This document shows positions 50,488-61,007 of a DNA stretch of 64,000 bases, in pieces (the first letter of the stretch is position 1; each line of letters begins with the position of its first letter). The notes under the pieces are model-generated. The model saw nothing but the letters and a program-made list of their open reading frames with translations, did no database searches and was not told where the DNA came from. The stretch covers positions 498,501 through 562,500 of the forward strand of contig CP113055.1 of NCBI GenBank assembly GCA_026625625.1. Direction: 5' to 3'. A program made the position numbers and the translations under genes. Source of the stretch: Blastomonas sp. SL216. GTDB taxonomy: Bacteria > Pseudomonadota > Alphaproteobacteria > Sphingomonadales > Sphingomonadaceae.

Positions 50488-52406
50488 CAGTCGGCGGCCT
50501 CTGGCGCTGGCGGTTCAGCCGTCAGGCCTTCGGCCCGCGCCCGGAAGGCGGCGAACTCGCTGGCCATGCGCTCGGAAATATTGCCGCCCCAGCCGGCCTC
50601 CATCGCCAAAAGGCTGTCCATCGCCTTTTGCGGATCGAACATATAGGTCATGAAATCCTTGGCCACCGGCGCTGCGGCGCGCGATCCGCCCAGACCATGT
50701 TCGATCACAACGGCGGCAGCATAAAGCGGCTGTTCGACCGGCGCGAAGCAGACGAACAGGCCATGGTCGCGATATTTCCACGGCACGCCCGCGCCGCCCC
50801 GGCTGCCCGAGCCGAGACCGCGCACCTGCGCGGTACCGGTCTTGCCGGCCATGGCGATGCCGTCCAACGGCAGCTTGGAGCGCGCCGCTGTCCCCTGGCT
50901 CACAACCTGCGCCATGCCCTGCTGCGCGATCGCGAGATGCTCGGGCGCATAGGGCAGGGTGGGCGCGATCTTGTCGTTGGGGATCAGATGCGGATAGAGC
51001 TTGCGGCCCGATGCCAGCCGCGCGACCATCACCGCCAGCTGCAGCGGATTGGCGATGACATAGCCCTGGCCGATCACCGCGTTGAGCGAGTCCGATGCGG
51101 TCCATGCCTGCTTGAACTTGCGCATCTTCCATTCGCTGTCGGGAATGGTGCCGTAACGCTGGTTCAACCCGGCCAGGTTGAAATCCTCGCCCAGCCCCAT
51201 TTCGCGCGCGACCATGGCGATCTTGTCATAGCCCAGCCGGTGCGCCTGCGCGTAGAAATAGGTGTTGCAGCTCTTTTCGATCGCGCGGACCATGTTGACC
51301 GGTCCGTGGCGTCCCAGGCACTGGTAGAAGCGGTTGCCCAGCCGATAGCCGCCGGGGCAGTTGACCGTCTCTTCCGGATCCACCCCGTGCTGCAGGCAGG
51401 CGACCGCGGCCATCGGCTTGAGCGTCGATCCGGGCGGATAGAGCCCGCGCGTCGCCTTGTTGAGCAGCGGCACGCGCTCATCCTGCGACAGCATCGAATA
51501 TTCCAGCCGGCCGATACCATCGGAAAAGCTGTTGGGGTCGAAACTGGGCATCGACGAAAAGGCGAGGATCCCCCCGGTCTGGCAGTCGATCACCACCGCC
51601 GCGCCGGATTCGCGGCCCATCCTGCGCGCGACAAATTCCTGCAGACCGCCATCGATGGTGAGCTTGAGCGGCTTGCCGGGCACGTCTTCCTGCACGCCCA
51701 GTTCGCGCACGATCTTGCCGCGCGCGGTGACTTCCACCTTGCGCGCCCCGGGCTTGCCCTGAAGCTGCGGCTCGAAATATTTTTCCAGCCCGTCCTTGCC
51801 GATCTTGAAACCGGGGGTGATCAGCAGCGGATTCTTGTTTTCCTCATATTCCTCGGCATTGGCGATGCCGACATAGCCCAGCAGATGCCCGACCGCCGCG
51901 CCGGTGGGATATTGACGCGAAAAGCCGCGCTGCGGCGCGACGCCGGGAAGGTCGGGCAGGCGCACCGACAGCGCGGCGAAATCTTCCCAGCTCAGCCCCG
52001 ATGCGACCGGCACCGGTTGCAGACCGTGCGCCTCTTTCATCGCGGCGCGCAGATCGTCGACCTTGTCGGGCGTCATGCGCAGGATGTTGCTCAGCTGATC
52101 GATAGTCGCATCGACATCGCGCACGCGCTGCGGGATCAGGTCGACGCGGAAATCGGCCTTGTTGTTGGCCAGCGGCTTGCCGTTGCGGTCGATGATCCAG
52201 CCGCGGCGGGGCGGAATGAGCGTCAGGTTGACCCGGTTGCTCTCCGACAGCATCTTGTAGCGCTCGTTCTCGACGATCGAGATATAGGCCATGCGCGTGG
52301 CCAGGATGGCGCCGACCAGGCCCTGCGCCCCGCCGATCAGCATCGTGCGGCGGTTGAACGTGATGTTCAGCGAATTGCGCGTGATCAGCTTGCCCGGTCG
52401 TCTCAT
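50487..52406 (-). CDS. mrdA: Penicillin-binding protein 2 (elongasome transpeptidase)
   Basis: 639 residues. One N-terminal membrane anchor (about 24-43), a pedestal domain with RRGWIIDRNGKPLA, and a transpeptidase domain with SxxK as STLK (Ser327-Lys330), SxN as SCN (379-381) and KTG at 522-524. It crosslinks peptidoglycan during lateral growth and works with RodA. The gene is 14 nt downstream of mreD and overlaps rodA. A C-terminal tail of about 30 residues is Ala/Glu/Pro-rich. Length and motifs are usual for alphaproteobacterial PBP2. Confidence 0.97.
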   Translation of the reverse strand: MRRPGKLITRNSLNITFNRRTMLIGGAQGLVGAILATRMAYISIVENERYKMLSESNRVNLTLIPPRRGWIIDRNGKPLANNKADFRVDLIPQRVRDVDATIDQLSNILRMTPDKVDDLRAAMKEAHGLQPVPVASGLSWEDFAALSVRLPDLPGVAPQRGFSRQYPTGAAVGHLLGYVGIANAEEYEENKNPLLITPGFKIGKDGLEKYFEPQLQGKPGARKVEVTARGKIVRELGVQEDVPGKPLKLTIDGGLQEFVARRMGRESGAAVVIDCQTGGILAFSSMPSFDPNSFSDGIGRLEYSMLSQDERVPLLNKATRGLYPPGSTLKPMAAVACLQHGVDPEETVNCPGGYRLGNRFYQCLGRHGPVNMVRAIEKSCNTYFYAQAHRLGYDKIAMVAREMGLGEDFNLAGLNQRYGTIPDSEWKMRKFKQAWTASDSLNAVIGQGYVIANPLQLAVMVARLASGRKLYPHLIPNDKIAPTLPYAPEHLAIAQQGMAQVVSQGTAARSKLPLDGIAMAGKTGTAQVRGLGSGSRGGAGVPWKYRDHGLFVCFAPVEQPLYAAAVVIEHGLGGSRAAAPVAKDFMTYMFDPQKAMDSLLAMEAGWGGNISERMASEFAAFRARAEGLTAEPPAPEAAD

Positions 52407-52420
52407 CGGTCAGCCGCCCC

Positions 52421-52936
52421 TCAGCGCTTGAGGCGGATATGGTCGAGCCGCGCGACGACGCGCAGCACCAGGGGATAGGTGAAGATCGCCAGGATCATCT
52501 GGGGGAACAGCACCGAAAGGCGCGTGTCGCTGACAAGGAAATTGTTGATCGCAAGGCCTCCTGCGAGCGCGAATATAAGCGCTACGGCGGCTATGAACCA
52601 GTCCTGCCAGTAATTGCGCCAGATATAGCGCTGCTCGATCAGGTCGAGCGCGATCAGCACCACCGACCATAGCAGCACCGCGCTGCCTACCGGCTGGCCG
52701 CTCAGGATATCGTCGAACATCCCGAACGGAACGCCCGCCCAGACCGGCCAGATGCCGGGACGCAGCAGCTGCCAGCAGATCAGCACCATCAGGCCGAAGG
52801 GTGGCAGCACCGGGGCAGAGGCGACGATCGGCAGCAGCGGGGTCATCGATCCGATCAGCACCGATCCGATCGGTACGGCGGCCTTGCGAAAGGCAGAAGG
52901 CTCGCGGTTCAGCCGGGCGCGATAGGGCGCGTTCAT
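52421..52936 (-). CDS. mreD: Rod shape-determining protein MreD
   Basis: 171 residues, mostly hydrophobic with five or six membrane segments, including WPVWAGVPFGMFDDILSGQP, the MreD pattern (GLLxDxLxGxPLG). Sequence conservation in MreD is low, so position between mreC and mrdA is important support. The start overlaps the mreC stop by 4 nt (ATGA, 52933-52936). It is a membrane component of the elongasome. Confidence 0.93.
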   Translation of the reverse strand: MNAPYRARLNREPSAFRKAAVPIGSVLIGSMTPLLPIVASAPVLPPFGLMVLICWQLLRPGIWPVWAGVPFGMFDDILSGQPVGSAVLLWSVVLIALDLIEQRYIWRNYWQDWFIAAVALIFALAGGLAINNFLVSDTRLSVLFPQMILAIFTYPLVLRVVARLDHIRLKR

Positions 52937-53973
52937 TGCGGCTGCGGTCCTTGCGCTGTGGCTTCGGTTGCAACCGGCGCGGGCGTTGGCGAAGGCTGGG
53001 ACGCTGGCGCAGACGGCGTGGCTGCCGACGGTGTGGGCATCTTGGCCGGTTCGGCCTTGCGCGGCGCAGACAGCGTCGTCGCCTCTTCCGTATTGGCGGG
53101 CGGAAGGCCGCTGGCTTCGGGATCGACCAGTTCAGGCTCGTACATTTCCTGCACGATGACGAAATCGGTGCCGGCAGGGTTGGCGAGCAGCTTGCCGATC
53201 GCGCCGTCGCCGGTCAGCTTCTCAATGATCGCGACGGGCACATTGGGCGGATAGATGCCGCCATTGCCCGATGTCACCATCACATCGCCGACCTTGAACG
53301 GGTTGATCCCGATATCGATCAGCTTGATGTCCACCCGGCCATCGCCGCGCCCTTGCGAGAAGGCGACCGTGCCATCGCGCGCGCGGCGGACCGGCACGAC
53401 ATTTTCCGCATCGCTCAGCAGCAGCACGCGCGAGGTATTGGGCCCGGTCTCGAGCACGCGGCCGATCAGCCCGCGCTGGGCGCGTACCGGCTGGCCGCGC
53501 TGCACGCCCTGGCGCGATCCGACATCCAGCGTGGCAAAGCGACGGCTGCTCGAGGCGCTGGAGTTGATCAGCCGCGCCGTAGCCACCGGACGGCCCTCCT
53601 GCTTGATCAGGCCGAGCAGACGGCGCAGCTCGCGATTTTCCTGCTTCAGCGCGCGTGCCTCGATCAGACGGATGCGGTTGCGCTCCGCCTCGCGCTGGAG
53701 CGCGGCGTTCTTCGACCCGGCGTTGAAATAGGCGGATAGTTCGCTCCAGCCGCTTTGTACGCCCACGCGCATGCCGGTGAGCAGGCGCGCAGGGGGCGCT
53801 GCGGCTTCAGCCGCGACCGAGCGCACAGCGGAAAAGGCCGCCGGATCGAAATAGGACAGGGCAAGCAGCAGTAATCCGGCAAATGCGCCGGTAAACGCGA
53901 GCAAATACCCGGTGAAAATCTGCAGCTGCGCCTTGCGGGAGAACCCGGGGCGCCGTTTGCGGGGCGGCGCCAT
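52933..53973 (-). CDS. mreC: Rod shape-determining protein MreC
   Basis: 346 residues: cytoplasmic basic N-terminus, one membrane segment (about 20-41), a coiled coil (about 88-124, ALQREAERNRIRLIEARALK), and two beta-barrel subdomains with VGSRQGVQRGQPV, GLIGRVLETGPNTSRVLLLS and VTSGNGGIYPPNVPV. A Pro/Ala-rich tail of about 60 residues follows, longer than in E. coli but common in alphaproteobacteria. It links MreB to the periplasmic synthases. It lies 14 nt downstream of mreB. Confidence 0.96.
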   Translation of the reverse strand: MAPPRKRRPGFSRKAQLQIFTGYLLAFTGAFAGLLLLALSYFDPAAFSAVRSVAAEAAAPPARLLTGMRVGVQSGWSELSAYFNAGSKNAALQREAERNRIRLIEARALKQENRELRRLLGLIKQEGRPVATARLINSSASSSRRFATLDVGSRQGVQRGQPVRAQRGLIGRVLETGPNTSRVLLLSDAENVVPVRRARDGTVAFSQGRGDGRVDIKLIDIGINPFKVGDVMVTSGNGGIYPPNVPVAIIEKLTGDGAIGKLLANPAGTDFVIVQEMYEPELVDPEASGLPPANTEEATTLSAPRKAEPAKMPTPSAATPSAPASQPSPTPAPVATEATAQGPQPQ

Positions 53974-53987
53974 GCTTCAGTCGCCTG

Positions 53988-55106
<1,119 letters not shown>

Positions 55107-55206
55107 TCAGGCGGAGGCTAACCCGTGAACCCGGCCGGACCAGGCGTGAAAAATGCAGGGAACTCGGGAGTCGCGTCCAAGCCGCGCTTGGGCTAGAGCC
55201 GTGGCC

Positions 55207-57009
55207 ATGTCAATACGAAGGCTGCCAAACGCCCTGATAAACCGGATCGCAGCAGGCGAAGTGGTGGAAAGACCAGCCAGTGCGTTGAAGGAGCTTGTCG
55301 AGAACGCGATCGACGCCGGCGCAGACCGCATTGCCATCGCGCTGACCGATGGCGGGCTGGGTGCAATCGAGGTGATCGACAATGGCTGCGGCATGGCCGC
55401 GGACGAGATTGCTCTAGCGCTCGAGCGGCACGCCACCTCGAAACTGCCGGATGATGCGATAGAATTGGTGACCACCATGGGCTTTCGCGGTGAAGCCTTG
55501 CCGAGCATCGCCAGCGTGGCGCGGCTTTCCATCGCCAGCCGCACCGCAACCGGCGATGGCTGGCGGCGGGTGGTCGATCATGGCGATGTCGTCGAGGACG
55601 GCCCGGCCTCGCTGCCGCCGGGCACGCGCATTCGGGTCGACAGCCTGTTCGCCCGGGTCCCGGCGCGTCGCAAGTTTTTACGTTCTGCGCGCAGCGAATA
55701 TGCCGCCTGCAGCGATGTCGTGAAGCGCCTGGCGATGGCGCGGCCCGATATCGCGTTCAGCCTCGAATCGGACGGACGGCGCGTCTTTTCGGTCCAGGTA
55801 GGCGAGGCGCGGCTGACCCGCATCGCCTCGCTCACCGCGCGCGGCCTCGCCGACAATGCGGTGTTGCTCGATTTCGAGCGTGAAGGCGTGCGCCTGAGCG
55901 GGGTGGCGGGGCTGCCGACCTATAACCGGGGCGTGGCGGACCATCAGTTCTTGTTCGTCAACGCCCGCCCGGTGCGCGACCGGTTGCTGAACGGCGCGGT
56001 GCGCGCGGCCTATGCCGAGATGCTGGCACGCGACCGGCATCCGGTTGTGGCCTTGTTCCTCGACGTCGTGCCGCAGGATGTCGATGTGAACGTCCATCCG
56101 GCCAAGACCGAGGTGCGTTTCCGCGATGCGGCGATGGTGCGCGGCATGATCGTCTCCGGCCTCCGCCGCGCGCTTGATGAGGGCGGCTTCCGCGCGGTGC
56201 AGCGCCCGGCAGAAGGCGCGCTTTCGCGATGGCAGAGCGAGCCGGTGGCCCCGCGCCCCAGCGATCCCGACATGTTCAGCATGCCCGCACCGTCGATCGC
56301 AACCACGCCGCAACAGGAGCCGGCATGGCTGGCGGCGGCAGGCGTTGCCGAGCGCAGCCAGCCGTTCATGGCCGCAGCGCCGATGGGCCGCGCCGAGCCC
56401 GCGGCCCAGCCGGTACCGATGGCCGAGCGCTATCCGCTGGGCATTGCGCGCGGACAGATCGCCAAGACCTATATCGTCGCCGAGGCCGAGGACGGCCTGG
56501 TCATCGTCGACCAGCATGCCGCACACGAGCGGCTGGTGCTGGAACGGATGCGCAAGGCGGCCGATGGGGGCAGGGTGGCCGCACAGGCATTGCTGATCCC
56601 CGAAGTGGTCGAAATGGACGAGACCGCCTGCGACCGGATCGAGGAGCGCGCGAGCGAACTCGCCGAATTCGGGCTTGAGGTCGAGCGCTTCGGCCCGCAC
56701 GCGGTGCTGGTCCGCGCCACCCCCGCGATGCTGGGCGGCGGCGACGTCCATGCGCTGGTGCAGGATATTGCCGACGAACTGGCGGCCTTCGATGCGGCGC
56801 TGTCGCTCAAGGAACGGCTCGATCTGGTCGCCTCGACCATGGCCTGCCACGGATCGGTGCGGGCAGGGCGGGTGCTGTCGGTCGCGGAGATGAACGCGCT
56901 GCTGCGCGAGATGGAAATCACCCCGCATTCGGGTCAGTGCAACCACGGCCGCCCGACCTGGGTGAAGCTGGCGCATGGCGATATCGAGCGACTGTTCGGG
57001 CGGAAATGA
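55207..57009 (+). CDS. mutL: DNA mismatch repair protein MutL with endonuclease motif
   Basis: 600 residues from the ATG at 55207; the frame extends 18 codons upstream but family homology starts at MSIRRLPNALINRIAAGEVV. GHKL ATPase motifs are ELVENAIDAGA, DNGCGM and GFRGEALPSIASV. A variable Pro/Ala linker spans about residues 335-405. The C-terminal domain has the metal-dependent nicking motif DQHAAHERLVLE (435-446, DQHAx2Ex4E), ACHGSVRAGR and CNHGRP. MutL proteins with this motif nick DNA themselves and occur in bacteria without MutH. A perfect hairpin lies just downstream. Confidence 0.97.
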   Translation: MSIRRLPNALINRIAAGEVVERPASALKELVENAIDAGADRIAIALTDGGLGAIEVIDNGCGMAADEIALALERHATSKLPDDAIELVTTMGFRGEALPSIASVARLSIASRTATGDGWRRVVDHGDVVEDGPASLPPGTRIRVDSLFARVPARRKFLRSARSEYAACSDVVKRLAMARPDIAFSLESDGRRVFSVQVGEARLTRIASLTARGLADNAVLLDFEREGVRLSGVAGLPTYNRGVADHQFLFVNARPVRDRLLNGAVRAAYAEMLARDRHPVVALFLDVVPQDVDVNVHPAKTEVRFRDAAMVRGMIVSGLRRALDEGGFRAVQRPAEGALSRWQSEPVAPRPSDPDMFSMPAPSIATTPQQEPAWLAAAGVAERSQPFMAAAPMGRAEPAAQPVPMAERYPLGIARGQIAKTYIVAEAEDGLVIVDQHAAHERLVLERMRKAADGGRVAAQALLIPEVVEMDETACDRIEERASELAEFGLEVERFGPHAVLVRATPAMLGGGDVHALVQDIADELAAFDAALSLKERLDLVASTMACHGSVRAGRVLSVAEMNALLREMEITPHSGQCNHGRPTWVKLAHGDIERLFGRK

Positions 57010-57022
57010 TGGCGTCACGCTC

Positions 57023-57046
57023 TCCCCTGCCGCAAGCGGCAGGGGA
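57023..57046. repeat. Perfect 11-bp stem hairpin downstream of mutL
   Basis: TCCCCTGCCGC and GCGGCAGGGGA flank two A residues. There is no T-run directly after it, so it may be a remnant of the palindrome family or a weak transcription stop for mutL. Confidence 0.5.
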
Positions 57047-57120
57047 AAGGCTTGAGGCTTTTGCCCCGCCGATGACCACGCTATAGGCCCATCAACATTC
57101 CCCGATCCCGGAGCTTCCTG

Positions 57121-57633
57121 ATGCGCATCGCACTGCTAATTCCGCTCGCCTTGCTTGCAGCCTGCAGCAGCGACAAGCCGCAACAGGACGAGCTGGTCAC
57201 GCTCGATGGCGGGCCGTCGGCAACATCGGGCAGCGTTTCGGCTTCGGCAGGCGGCACGACGCCAGCGCCGACGACCGGAACTCAGGCAGTCGATGCCGAG
57301 GGATCGAAGCTCGAACCTTTGCTGTCGAGCGCGATCAGCGCGGCGGGGCTCGATAGCGGCGCCTGCCGGTTCAGCCCGGCCGAGGGGGCACTTCCGGTGC
57401 TTGTTGCCGGCAAGACCGGCGGCAAGGCCTTTGTCTCGGTGGCGGGCAAGATGGTGGATGTGGTGGCCTCGGGCCCCGTCGCGCAGACGGGCGGCAGCTT
57501 TTCCGGCGAGGGCGTGACGCTGATGGTCTCGGCATCGGGCAAGGATGCCGCAGGCAGCGCAGCCAGCATGCAGGTCAGCGACAGCGATGGCCCCAGCTTT
57601 TCCTACCAGGATGGTTTCTGGGCCTGCAACTGA
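57121..57633 (+). CDS. Hypothetical lipoprotein
   Basis: 170 residues. A short signal with lipobox LLAAC (Cys15) predicts lipid attachment; the following Ser-Ser-Asp does not give a strong inner-membrane retention signal. A Ser/Thr/Gly/Ala-rich linker runs to about residue 60. The rest is a small beta-rich domain with two further cysteines (near 82 and 169, GACRFSP and FWACN) that may form a disulfide. I recognise no family. It is convergent with the MaoC-like gene 12 bp away. Confidence 0.75.
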   Translation: MRIALLIPLALLAACSSDKPQQDELVTLDGGPSATSGSVSASAGGTTPAPTTGTQAVDAEGSKLEPLLSSAISAAGLDSGACRFSPAEGALPVLVAGKTGGKAFVSVAGKMVDVVASGPVAQTGGSFSGEGVTLMVSASGKDAAGSAASMQVSDSDGPSFSYQDGFWACN

Positions 57634-57645
57634 GGCCCATTGCCC

Positions 57646-58116
57646 TCAATCCTCGATCGGCGCTTCCGGATTGCGCACCTTGATCAGGCCGTTGCTGCGC
57701 ATGGTCATCACCGGCTCGTCATTCTGGTTGAAGATGACGAGATCGGACTTGAACAGCCCCATTTCCGGGCGGTTCTTCGAGCGGCGCTTTTCGATGATCG
57801 TGGTTTCGACACGCAGGGTATCGCCGGGATAGACCGGCTTTACCCAGCGCAGATTGTCCATGCCGGGCGATCCCAGACCTGCCTGGCGGCTGGTCTTCAT
57901 GTTCTCGACCAGCATCGCCATGGTCATCGCGCAGGTATGCCAGCCGCTGGCCGACAGCCGTCCGAAATGCGTCTGCGCCGCTGCCTCGTCATCGAGGTGA
58001 AAGGGCTGCGGGTCGTATTTCTGGGCGAATTCGATCACCTCGTCGCGGTTGACGTCATAGCGGCCGAATTTCGAAGTCGTGCCGACTTCCAGGTCTTCAT
58101 AATAGATCATGGACAT
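57646..58116 (-). CDS. MaoC-like (R)-hydratase/dehydratase family protein
   Basis: 156 residues from the ATG at 58116 (MSMIYYEDLEVG); an ATG two codons later is equally possible and the ribosome site is weak. The single hot-dog fold hydratase motif is seen in AQKYDPQPFHLDDEAA with catalytic Asp and His, followed by FGRLSASGWHTCAM. Such proteins hydrate or dehydrate (R)-hydroxyacyl-CoA. The actual substrate is unknown. Downstream of the phosphodiesterase gene by 36 bp on the same strand, possibly by chance. Confidence 0.88.
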   Translation of the reverse strand: MSMIYYEDLEVGTTSKFGRYDVNRDEVIEFAQKYDPQPFHLDDEAAAQTHFGRLSASGWHTCAMTMAMLVENMKTSRQAGLGSPGMDNLRWVKPVYPGDTLRVETTIIEKRRSKNRPEMGLFKSDLVIFNQNDEPVMTMRSNGLIKVRNPEAPIED

Positions 58117-58152
58117 GAGTTTTGAGGCGCAACCGATTTTTTGCAAGGGAAA

Positions 58153-59361
58153 TCAGCGCGCCAACAGCGGCGCGAGCGTGGCGGCATTGCCGTCCGATGG
58201 CAGCGGCGCAAAGCCGGTCAACGCGGCGATCAGCGGATAGACATCGACATTGTCGAACAGCGGCAACGCAGCCGTCGGGCGGATCGCTGGGCCGAAGGCC
58301 ATGAACAGCGCGTGCATGTCCGCATTGGCGGGGTCATAGCCATGCGCCCCGCCCTTGACCGGATAGGGCGGCGGGCCGGACAGGATCGTCCAGCCATTGT
58401 CGGCAATGCAGATGATCGCCGCGACACGCGGATTGGTGCCGTATTGCAGATGCGCGGGCAGCTGTTCCTTGCGGTGACAGGCCATGTGCTGGTGCGGCTT
58501 CAGCAGTGCCTGATACACGCGTTCATCGGTCCCGGCAGCCGGTTCGATCGCGGCATAGGGCCCGGCCTCGACCGCGATATAGCTGGCCCGGTCGATCAGG
58601 TCATCAAGCTGGATGACCCGATCCTCTGCGGTCTCCGCCATGCCGTGATCGGCGGTGATGATGAAATTGGCGCGCACCCCCATGGCCTCGACGCCGCGCG
58701 CGACTTCGCCGATCCGCGCATCGACCTCGGCGATCGCCGCATCGAGTTCAGGCGAGCGGCCAGGGCCGACGCGGTGCCCGGCGGTGTCGACGGTATCGAA
58801 ATACATGGTGACCAGGCGCGGCCGGATCGCGGCGGGGCGACGCATCCAGTCGAGCACCGTGTTCACCCGCTGCGCGTTGCCGATATTCTGGTCGAAGCGC
58901 ATCCAGTCGCTGGGCCGCCGGTCGCCATGCGCGACCTCGCTGCCCGGCCAGAACATGGTCGCAGTGCGCAATCCGGCCTTCTCGGCGGTTATCCATACCG
59001 GCTCGGCCTGCTGCCACCAGAAGGGATCAAGCGCCTGTTTGGGGTCGCCCATGCTGAACTTCTGGTCGGGCCGCACGGGATCGATCATCGCATTGCCGAC
59101 AATGCCGTTGCGGTCCGGACGCTTGCCGGTGACGATGGTATAATGGTTGGGAAAGGTCTTGCTGGGAAAGCTCGGTCGCATTGCCGCGGCGACACCGCGC
59201 CTGCGGAATTCGGCGAGATTCGGTGTCAGGCCGCGCTCCAGATAATCGGGGCGCATCCCGTCGATCGAGATCAGGATGGTGACGGCTGGCTCGCTTTCCT
59301 CAGCCAGCGCCGGGCTGGCGAGCGCGAGCGTCAGCAGCGCCGTCAGCAGCCGCGCGATCAT
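58153..59361 (-). CDS. Secreted nucleotide pyrophosphatase/phosphodiesterase (NPP-type)
   Basis: 402 residues with a signal peptide ending SPALA (residue 20). The alkaline-phosphatase superfamily metal site of bacterial NPP is complete: Asp34, nucleophile Thr69 (SKTFPNHY), Asn90, Asp192 and His196 (DTAGH), Asp237 and His238 (TADHG), His340 (GGAHGYD). It should hydrolyse phosphodiesters or nucleotide pyrophosphates in the periplasm. The start overlaps the phoD stop by 4 nt (59358-59361), so both are one unit under the candidate Pho box. This points to phosphate scavenging from organic esters. Confidence 0.9.
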   Translation of the reverse strand: MIARLLTALLTLALASPALAEESEPAVTILISIDGMRPDYLERGLTPNLAEFRRRGVAAAMRPSFPSKTFPNHYTIVTGKRPDRNGIVGNAMIDPVRPDQKFSMGDPKQALDPFWWQQAEPVWITAEKAGLRTATMFWPGSEVAHGDRRPSDWMRFDQNIGNAQRVNTVLDWMRRPAAIRPRLVTMYFDTVDTAGHRVGPGRSPELDAAIAEVDARIGEVARGVEAMGVRANFIITADHGMAETAEDRVIQLDDLIDRASYIAVEAGPYAAIEPAAGTDERVYQALLKPHQHMACHRKEQLPAHLQYGTNPRVAAIICIADNGWTILSGPPPYPVKGGAHGYDPANADMHALFMAFGPAIRPTAALPLFDNVDVYPLIAALTGFAPLPSDGNAATLAPLLAR

Positions 59362-60914
59362 GCCGACAGCCCGGTCATCTGCGCGCCGGGCGTGCCATGC
59401 GCGATCTCTGCGGTGGCGCGGCGCTTGATGCTGTTCTGGCGCACCGACACCTTGTCGACGACCTGGAAATGGCTTTGCCAGGCATCGGGCGTGACCTCGC
59501 AGACCACATAACCGCGCTGATCGTTGACGAACTTCAATTCGGGGTTGAACTTCAGGAACTGCTCGCTGCCGGGGCGCAGGTCCGATCCGTCGCCGCCGCT
59601 GCTGATCGACGTGGTGACGATCTCGGTCCCCACCACCTTGTCCTGATGCACCAGATCGCCGACGAAATTCTGGTGCTCGTCGCCGGTCAGCACCACGACA
59701 TTGCCCAGGCCTGCCATGCGCGCAAGCATCCGCTGGCGCGGCACCTCGTACGAGGCCCAGCTGTCCATATTGGCAATCCGGGTCTCTTCATTCGCAGCGC
59801 GGCGGCGATCAAGGCTCATCATCATGATCTGCTGCGCCAGGCAGTTCCAGCGCGCGCTGTTTCGCTTCAGGTTGCGCGCCAGCCACTCTTCCTGCTCTGC
59901 ACCCAGAACTTGCGCGGTCATGTCGCCCACGCCTTCGCAGATCGGCTTGAACCCGTCATCGCACGCCTGGTCGCTGCGATAGGAGCGCGTGTCGAGCAGC
60001 TGCAGCTCTGCCAGATTGCCGAATCGCGCGGTGCGATAGAAGGTGCCGGTCCCGAAGCGCGGCATGTTGGCGCGGCGGACGGGCATGTGCTCGTACCAGG
60101 CCTGCAGCGCAGCGGCGCGCCGCAGCGCGAAATCGTCTGCCGGGACATCGGCATTTTCGCTGATCCCTGCGACCCAGTTATTCTCGATCTCGTGATCGTC
60201 AAAGGTTGGGAAGAAGCTGTGCATGGCATGCGCGCGCTGCAGATCGGTGTCGGTCTTGGTCTGGGCGTAGCGCAGGCGATAATCGGCCAGATCGAACAGT
60301 TCCTGCCCGACATGCTGGCGCACCGGCACCTGCAGCCCGCCGCCAAAATAGTTGGCACGCGTCGGGCTGCCGCGATATTCGTAGATATAGTCGCCATAAT
60401 GGAACACGAAGTCGAGTTCCTCGCGCGCCAGATGGTTGTACGCGCCGTAATAGCCGTCCTCGAAATTCTGGCAGCCGACCACGCCGAACTTCAGCCGTTC
60501 GACCGCGGCCTGCGCCAGCGGCAGGGTGCGTGCGCGACCGGCAAAGCTGCGCTCTCCGCCTGCGGTGAAGCGGTACCAATAGGGGCGCTGGGGTTGCAGC
60601 CCGCTGACCTCGACATGCACCGAATGCGCGGTCTCGGGCCGGGCGATTGTCTGACCCTTGGCGACGATATTGGCGAAACGGTCGTCGCTTGCCACCTCCC
60701 AGTCCACCGGCATCGGCGCCATCGCCATGCCACCGTGCGCCTCGAGCGGATCGGGCGCGAGCCGGGTCCAGATGACGAAGCCGTCGGGCGAGGGATCACC
60801 CGAGGCGATGCCGAGCGCGAAGGGGAAGGTGCGGAACACGCTCTGCGCCTTGAGTATGCCGGGAGCCGCGATGGTGAGCGGCACGGCGGCAATGAACAGG
60901 CGGCGAGAGAGCAT
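59358..60914 (-). CDS. phoD: Alkaline phosphatase PhoD
   Basis: 518 residues. The N-terminus MLSRRLFIAAVPLTIAA is a Tat signal, typical for PhoD. A fibronectin-like N-terminal domain (FALGIASGDPSPDGFVIWTR) precedes the phosphatase domain with metal and active-site motifs FGVVGCQNF, HYGDYIYEY, FDDHEIENNW and VLTGDEHQNF. It hydrolyses phosphomonoesters and diesters using calcium and iron in the periplasm. It is first in a two-gene unit with the NPP gene. A 7-4-7 Pho box candidate lies about 52 bp upstream. Confidence 0.95.
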   Translation of the reverse strand: MLSRRLFIAAVPLTIAAPGILKAQSVFRTFPFALGIASGDPSPDGFVIWTRLAPDPLEAHGGMAMAPMPVDWEVASDDRFANIVAKGQTIARPETAHSVHVEVSGLQPQRPYWYRFTAGGERSFAGRARTLPLAQAAVERLKFGVVGCQNFEDGYYGAYNHLAREELDFVFHYGDYIYEYRGSPTRANYFGGGLQVPVRQHVGQELFDLADYRLRYAQTKTDTDLQRAHAMHSFFPTFDDHEIENNWVAGISENADVPADDFALRRAAALQAWYEHMPVRRANMPRFGTGTFYRTARFGNLAELQLLDTRSYRSDQACDDGFKPICEGVGDMTAQVLGAEQEEWLARNLKRNSARWNCLAQQIMMMSLDRRRAANEETRIANMDSWASYEVPRQRMLARMAGLGNVVVLTGDEHQNFVGDLVHQDKVVGTEIVTTSISSGGDGSDLRPGSEQFLKFNPELKFVNDQRGYVVCEVTPDAWQSHFQVVDKVSVRQNSIKRRATAEIAHGTPGAQMTGLSA

Positions 60915-60965
60915 GGGTCTTGATCCTTCGATGGGCGGCGGCCAGAGCCGCCATGCCCGGATTAT

Positions 60966-60983
60966 CTGACAGGCCTGTGACGG
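60966..60983 (-). promoter_or_regulatory. Candidate Pho box upstream of phoD
   Basis: On the minus strand CCGTCAC-AGGC-CTGTCAG has the 7-4-7 layout of a PhoB site (consensus CTGTCAT-N4-CTGTCAT), matching 5 of 7 and 6 of 7. It lies about 52 bp upstream of phoD. No clear -10 element is seen at the expected distance. Confidence 0.5.
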
Positions 60984-61007
60984 CCTGCCCGATCATGATG
61001 ATCGGCG

